Below are positions 4,874-5,431 of a DNA stretch of 5,431 nt, in pieces; within the stretch, counting starts at the first letter, position 1, and each line of letters starts with the position of its first letter. The notes beneath the pieces are model-generated. The model did not search any database. It was not told the origin of the DNA and saw only the letters and a program-made list of their open reading frames with translations. This stretch comes from Alphaproteobacteria bacterium UBA3768 (GTDB taxonomy: Bacteria > Pseudomonadota > Alphaproteobacteria > CAAHEQ01 > UBA3637), in assembly GCA_002372315.1 (NCBI GenBank), contig DFFU01000031.1, positions 1-5,431 of the forward strand. The letters run 5' to 3'. The position numbers and the translations under genes were made by a program.

Positions 4874-5111
4874 ACTTCGCCGGCAGCAGGCCATCAACGA
4901 AGTTGTTGTTAGATTTAGTGAATAAGGATGAAAAGAAACGGATGCACGGATAGCTGTTGATCGACAAGATTATGGGCTGTTGTGCATCAGGAACTATAAA
5001 ACGAAAAAGTGTATACAAGTTATGTACTGGTAAAGTTTTGTAGGGTTTCTGTTAATAACTTTTTATTGAAAGTAATTATTTGATGCACAGGACAGCTACT
5101 CAAAAGTTTTT
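4874..5111 (+). ncRNA. rRNA operon leader (untranslated, removed in 16S maturation)
   Basis: About 238 nt lie between the predicted start and the 16S 5' end. No protein gene is seen. A first hairpin, ACTTCG (4874-4879) with CGAAGT (4898-4903), encloses a smaller GGC/GCC hairpin right at the transcript start. Further down, alternative long-range hairpins can form (listed separately). I did not find a convincing boxA antitermination motif by eye. Part of the leader would normally pair with the spacer after 16S to form an RNase III stem, but that partner is outside the window. Confidence 0.8.
4941..5096 (+). promoter_or_regulatory. mutually exclusive hairpins in the rRNA leader
   Basis: Segment b, GCTGTTGTGCATCA (4976-4989), pairs with segment c (5081-5096): 9 bp TGTGCATCA/TGATGCACA plus 5 bp GCTGT/ACAGC, separated by a 2-nt bulge. 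Segment a (4941-4954, GATGCAC then ATAGC) is a near copy of c and can pair with b as well: 7 bp GTGCATC/GATGCAC plus 5 bp with one G-U. So b can bind a early (local hairpin) or c later (longer, more stable). The function is unknown; transcription control or folding of the 16S precursor are possibilities. Confidence 0.5.

Positions 5112-5431
<320 letters not shown>

Overview
The window looks like chromosomal sequence from a low-GC alphaproteobacterium. The partial 16S rRNA at the right end has alphaproteobacterial signatures: a short V1 helix, and a V2 region resembling the Rhodospirillales/Holosporales side of the class. Its only well-known protein is a full-length bacterial CTP synthase. I cannot name a genus. 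AT-rich intergenic DNA, sigma-70 type promoters (TTGACA-17-TAAAAT and similar) and clear Shine-Dalgarno sequences all fit this.

Layout from left to right. (1) The 3' part of tRNA-Thr(CGU) and its rho-independent terminator. (2) A non-coding repeat element, then a promoter and a small exported protein with four cysteines. (3) Repeat A, a copy of the tRNA-Tyr 3' tip and its terminator, with no complete tRNA attached. (4) A minus-strand operon of three unrecognised small proteins (121, 192 and 206 aa), with its own promoter and terminator. (5) Repeat B, which is the real tRNA-Tyr 3' tip plus terminator, interrupted by a second copy of the repeat element. (6) tRNA-Tyr(GUA) and its promoter on the minus strand. 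(7) pyrG on the minus strand. (8) A divergent intergenic region holding the pyrG promoter and a strong rRNA promoter. (9) A roughly 240-nt rRNA leader with striking alternative hairpins, then the first ~320 nt of 16S rRNA.

The housekeeping part (tRNAs, pyrG, rRNA) is ordinary. The accessory part lies between the two tRNA-Tyr-derived repeats (about 855-2876). The geometry is that of a tRNA-anchored island: an intact tRNA at one end and a duplicated tRNA tip at the other. It carries a compact operon of unknown function whose products share short motifs. No integrase lies in the window, so the cassette would be a non-autonomous or decayed element if it was acquired this way. Two further points of interest are a small dispersed inverted-repeat element, for which the window holds both a filled and an empty version of one site, and a rRNA leader in which one segment can pair with either of two near-identical segments.
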